Shown here in pieces: positions 59,005 through 64,000 of a stretch of 64,000 nucleotides of DNA. Under the pieces are notes generated by a model. That model made no database searches, had not been told where the DNA came from, and worked only from the letters and a program-made list of their open reading frames with translations. The stretch comes from Rostratula benghalensis (Eukaryota; Chordata; Aves; Charadriiformes; Rostratulidae), in NCBI GenBank assembly GCA_013399305.1, contig VXAI01000180.1, forward strand, positions 358,712 to 422,711. Reading direction: 5' to 3'. The translations under genes and the position numbers were made by a program. The stretch's first letter is position 1. Each line of letters starts with the position of its first letter.

Positions 59005-61790
59005 TGACTGCTTTTTACTGCAGGCTGAGGTTAAGTGCAGTTGGCTGGTTCAAGCAAACGCAGATGTGGGAATTAATATAAATGGGCATCGTAAATTGGA
59101 CATATGCAAAATCTCTCATCTTTAAGGAGGCAGTACACAGGAAACCTATTCTCTGCCACACTAGCCTCTAAACTGTGGTGCTTAGAGAGCTGGGAAGTGG
59201 GCTTAGAGTCACCAGACCAAAGCTCGTGTGCTAAGAGCTTATTATTTTCTGCCATTTGGAGAGCTTTTATGAGACAGTGGAAACACCGTGCACGGGGTAC
59301 GAGTAGGATGCAGGCCTGTCAGAGCTTGACCATAGCTCTGGCTTTTCTTTTTTTTTGGGTTCTATTTCTAACTGAATGCCTGCTGTTCAAGAAAGTGCCG
59401 AGGGTGGTTATAAAAAGCACCTGGAAACAAGGAATCTGTGTATCTTTATTCAGCTACAGTTAGTGCAAAAAAGGGAAAGCTGGAGATGCTGCTGACACAG
59501 TTAAAATACCTGCAAAATTTTTATGTTTTCTCCGGGTACAGTGGTAACAGAATACAGCAAAATCATGTGTGGGTGGATTGGGTGGTTTTTTTGTCAGGTA
59601 ATGAGGAGAGGTGTTATGGCTCAGTTGTGTTCATGCTGGCACCTCTGACCCCCTCCAGCATCATTAGCAGTGAATTTGGACAACGCAGACTTTCCCATGA
59701 CCGGCACACAACTGTGTGGCACGTGAAACAATAGATTTCAGGACACCTGGAGTAACTGTGTTGTAATCCCAGTTCCTTCATACTTCAACTTTCAATCAGA
59801 ATACATAGATCTTGAACTCTGTAACTCATGGGGCAGGGTTAGGGTGACAAGGAATGTGATTGTTTTTGTCTGTTCCTGCAGTTCCCATAACCAGCAGTTT
59901 TGCGTAGGCTCCTCTGTTGGGATGGGATGATGGAATAGTGCTACAATGCTGGCACGGCAGGAATCCAGAACAAACTCCTGATCTCCTGATTTCATTTAGA
60001 TATTTCATTGCAAATTCTTTAGGTTTCTGCTGCCTGGGCTAAGGCAGCAGTTTCTGCTGTTGCTTCTTCTGTGGGCTTGATTTACGTGACTAAACAGGCT
60101 GTAAAGCTGGCAACTGTCAGAATAATCTTTCCATTAAACTGATGGTCCTTTTTAATGTAGTCTGTTTTCTTTTAATGGTAGATAGTATAGCAGTGCAATG
60201 GAAAGCAAATTATTTTTTCTTTTTAGTTTAATCTTCTTAGGGAAAGAGGTAATCCTCTGCTAATTTCCTCCATCAGAGCAAGCATATGTCTCAATCACAT
60301 TTGTAGCTGGAGCAGAACAGCACTCAGCACTCAAATTATGCTAATAACCATTTAGATTACTTCTTCTCTGGCATTTATTCATATTGGGGATCCAGCAAGT
60401 AAGTCTTTCCACTGTGTGAATGTATGTGTTAAATTCCCATTATTTTCATTAATACCTCTGCAAGCTTTGGCGTGCAACGGTCCGGTTCCTTGGCTTCTTG
60501 TCAAGTAAAAATGCAAGTCCTGCCCCAATGGATCTGAACCCCTGCAACCTTACTTCTTACTCTCTCCTGCTTTGGGAGAAGAGACCGACCTCCCCCCCGG
60601 GCTTTGGCCTTGGCAGAGGGGAGTAAAAAAGGGACTGCCAACGTTGCTTCAAGCAGGGAGCCTATTTGATGAAAAAATTTTATGCCAGCAGATGAGGTTC
60701 AAGTCACGTGGTTATGGCATTCATGTGAGACAGTGTAGTTATTTTAGCCATACTGTTAAAACAGTAGTGAGGCTGGACTGTGCTATGCACGTGGATGCAT
60801 ACAGAAAGGCAGAAGGAACCTTCTTCTAATCTGTGGTCTGTAGTCTTGTTTCCTATGCGTGCTGAATGCTAGGTTTGGAGCCCGGAACCTTTATGCAACA
60901 CAAACTTAATACAATTTCATTTGTTCTGTCTCTAAACTGAAAATTTTTCTGTTCTGCCTGGTTTTCTCATTGTATGGAAGTATGAACACTATGGCATGCA
61001 TGCATATATAATCCAGTATTTTAAGAGTGAGTGAGGCTAAGTCAATAGGATTGTCACTCGTGTTTTGATGTACCCTTTGCCTTTCTTGTCAACTTCCCCC
61101 TCTCAGCAATTCTTGATGGATTTGTTCTGCTGCTGATAAGCACAGCTGAATAGTAGCTGTGAGAGTGACACTAAACACAAGGTTTTTTCTGCAGCATCTG
61201 CTTTACAAGGCAGAGCAACAGATATCAGTCATTTGTAACGATGTTCTTTGGATGAAAGACCTCCTTTTGCACCAGGGTACACATGAATTGCTGAACTCAG
61301 AAAGGATGGTTGTAATGATCAGTTGTCCAAGCACTTTATTTTTTAGAAACTGACAGATATTGAAAGATCTGCCCTGAGTGTTGACACCTCAACCCTGAGC
61401 TGTGGACACCTCACAAAGGGGTGTCTGGAATTCGGGGAGGATTTTCCTTTACTGAGACTAGGCTTCCAAAAGGTATGGTGGAGCTCGTTATGAGCTCTCT
61501 GTGGAGTGAAAGGTTCCTCAGTGTAGATCTGTGTTTAGAGCTAAATTTAGGTCTATATTTGTCCATGTATACTTCAGGCCCTTGGCATTTATGCTTGGAA
61601 GAGAAATGGGGTGTCTTCTTTGGCCAGAAGCTGGAGACTGGCTGTGACCAGAGAAAAACAAGCAATAATGATACATCACCACCAAAGTTAATACAACAGT
61701 TGCCTGTGAAAGCAAGACAGGAACAAGTCTCTGCAAATATGTATATTTTTTAACATTTGTGTCATCTTTACTGTCTCATTTTTTTCAGAA

Positions 61791-61834
61791 ATTGAATAAT
61801 AGTTCGTTGATGATATTGAATAATAGTTTGTGGG
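61791..61834 (+). repeat. 24-bp imperfect tandem duplication
   Basis: ATTGAATAATAGTTCGTTG starting at 61,791 is repeated with one change as ATTGAATAATAGTTTGT starting at 61,815. Confidence 0.75.
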
Positions 61835-63260
61835 CTTTTTTTCATTCTTAAATTTGAAGTTAATTGAACCAGTTGAAAATAGTTGGGTTACTGTTCTGCA
61901 AATAATCATTGCTTAGCTTTCTGGTTCCCACATAATATTCAAAGCCAAATCTTCATCAACATTAGGAAGTATTTTCTTAATTATGCTATGAAGAAAGCAT
62001 TTGATATACTTTGTTGTTAGCGTGGCTAAGCTGTGAAACCATTATGTATTTCCTGCCATTGGAGCAAAGCTTCCTCTAAGACCCAAGATCAACAAAACAA
62101 ACTGCTGCTTATGAAACAAAATCCCATCCTAAGGCATTTTTTTTAAGTACCACTTTTTATCATCTTCTCTGGGATTCTTCATCACCGATTTATTTAGGCT
62201 GCTTGGAAATGAGGGAAAACAGAGAAAACTTTGATGTAGTTCACAGATGGGAAAAAAAACCCCAACCTGAGGAGAAGCACACCAATAGTTTTCAGTTTTA
62301 TGCCAGTGCTGCAAAGTTTAGATGAATGGATATTAAAAAACAGAGGTAATTTACTGTACTAATTACTCTGTTCATTTTATTGGGTTTTTGTTCCAAATGT
62401 GCTGTTGAGCCAGTCCACTAATAATTCAATCCGTGGTGGTCTCTCTCTCAGTCACTTATCTAATTCTTAAAAAAAATTTAGTTTTTTGAACAGAAGAATT
62501 TGAATAAGGGATGCATTGTCACAGCTGATCTACGTTACTTTGGTGTTGATTCAGAATGCCTAGATATTCAGCAGAAATTATCTTTCTCTCCCACTTGCAT
62601 AGCGCACCTTCTCACGTTCTTGTGCGTTAAAAATTATATCCATTATTTTTATTAATGTTGTTACCAAGGTTGCTGAAGGCTGTGTCTGATAGGAGGGGTA
62701 GTGAGAGATGACCATGGCTCTGAAGAACTTTGAAGATCTACTGGCAAGAAGTGGGTAGGGAAGCAAATTGGAGAGATGGCTTGTCTAGAATCACTGGTAA
62801 CTGGCAGAGTTCAGGTTCCTGACACAGTGTCTTCTCAGGGCACCATCTGTTTTGGCCAGGCGTGTATTTGCATCTGCATACACACTCAATCTATGCTAAT
62901 GAGCAATCTTCTCCTTACAAACTGTTCTCTTTCTGAATATTATAAGGATTATCCCATCCTTAAGAGGATGACTGAGATACCCAATGATCTGTTAGGGGGT
63001 GCCAATTAAAGTTTTAATGCTGTAACAGCTGTTGTCTCCTTGTAAATTATTTCTCCTAATTTTGGGATTTTCTGTTAGCACATAAAATGCTTTGTTAATA
63101 AATGTGAAAGTCCTCAAGGAATTCTGTGCATTAAACTTTAATAATTGAAAAGTGCAGAGGAATAGCTGAAATAAAAAGGACTGCATTATGGGAGCAACTT
63201 TAAAAACGTGCCATGTCTAGTAAAGATATCATAAGCTCCCATGACACAGAATCTATTTTG

Positions 63261-63291
63261 TTGGGGGGTGTTTTGTTTTTGTTTTTGTTTT
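63261..63291 (+). repeat. G/T-rich low-complexity run, (TTTTTG)n-like
   Basis: A G-run is followed by GTTTTG and repeated GTTTTT units up to about 63,291. It is simple sequence with no gene content. Confidence 0.85.
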
Positions 63292-64000
63292 CTTCTGGAG
63301 TGATCAGCTTTCACATCCTTGACACAAGTCAACTAGGGTAGGATATTTGGAAAATTAAAGTTCCCCTTAAAATCTTGGTGTGTAATAGGACGTGCTGTTA
63401 CTTTGTAATATAAGCCTACCAGCCCCAGCAAAACTACAGCTGCTCATGGGATCTGGAAACCTGGCCCACTGTATGCATAAGGCTATCTATCATATACTAT
63501 TCCACTGGTGTCTTGAGCAGTTTCCTTTCAAGTTGTCTTTTTCCTAATTCCTTAAACTCTTCGCACCAGGTGAAATTTGACACAGTGCTGGAAAATGCAG
63601 CCTAGGTGAGTGAGTAGCCCGTCAGTGATGTAAAACATCCAACAATGAGGATGACTGGAGGTAAAAATAATTCCACATGAAAGCTACATATAAGGAATAT
63701 TAAAAAGCCAAAATTTACCAATGATTCAGATGACCAGCTTTCCCTAAAAGTGTTTCTTACTGTAGGCATTTTGCCAAATTCAATATTTGCAGAGGCTATA
63801 GAAGTTCATGATAATGATAACTAATAATAATTACAGAAGTAGTGATAGGAGTAATAATAAGAATGGTAATTAACAATACATACTACCATAAAACCAGAAC
63901 AACAAGACAACATTAAAAGAAGTAACATAAGGAGATGTAATAAATGAAATCCTGTGTATTCCAGGCTAGTGTTGTGTGCAGCCAGCAGGGGACTTCGGGG

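Larger units (their letters stand above)
52852..64000. other. Unique noncoding stretch to the window end
   Basis: No gene or transposon is recognised. Contents include a hairpin at 54,180-54,218, a repeat-free AT-rich block at 55,980-56,310 that may be conserved, a short imperfect repeat at 58,956-59,004, a 24-bp imperfect duplication at 61,791-61,834, a (TTTTTG)n run near 63,270-63,291 and a weak CTCF-like match (CCAGCAGGGGAC) at 63,982-63,993. Frames up to 119 codons have no recognisable domain. Confidence 0.5.

Overview
The window looks like 64 kb of noncoding avian nuclear DNA: intergenic or intronic, AT-leaning, poor in CpG and sparse in repeats. The bird assignment rests on the repeats. 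Nine truncated CR1 LINE copies are present. Most keep the CR1 3' end, which runs into a 'ggtcccttccaacc' type sequence and short ATTCTRTGAT-like repeats, with no poly(A) tail. Turtles and crocodilians also carry CR1, so bird is the best but not the only reading. No complete protein-coding gene, tRNA, rRNA, CRISPR array or bacterial-type operon is visible. The open reading frames of 60-170 codons are chance frames or fall inside CR1 copies.

Layout. 1-2.9 kb is unique sequence with a G-rich tract. 2.9-3.8 kb is a CR1 fragment from the end of the reverse transcriptase gene. Two related CR1 3' ends lie at 6.4 and 7.7-8.1 kb. 8.1-20.7 kb is mostly unique, with two short CR1 tails (14.6 and 18.8 kb) and an AT-rich, homeobox-motif-rich block near 13.2-13.5 kb that resembles a conserved noncoding element. 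20.7-22.0 kb is the longest CR1 copy, split by a 350-bp solo LTR of an endogenous retrovirus. A (CA)n microsatellite is at 22.2 kb, a polypurine tract at 28.6 kb, and a small CpG-rich patch at 30.1-30.4 kb. Two sister CR1 copies lie at 30.9-31.3 and 37.0-37.5 kb. 37.5-48.0 kb is unique and holds the best hint of a coding exon, at 46,944-47,012. A minus-strand CR1 lies at 48.1-48.8 kb. The remaining 15 kb is unique, with a second, weaker splice-bounded open segment at 52.8 kb.

The observations most worth checking are: (a) a 69-nt splice-bounded open segment whose translation fits one 23-residue leucine-rich repeat; (b) the solo LTR nested in CR1, which gives a relative age for the two insertions; (c) several short perfect hairpins scattered through otherwise unique DNA; and (d) the CpG-rich patch. 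No clearly novel biological system can be demonstrated from the sequence alone.
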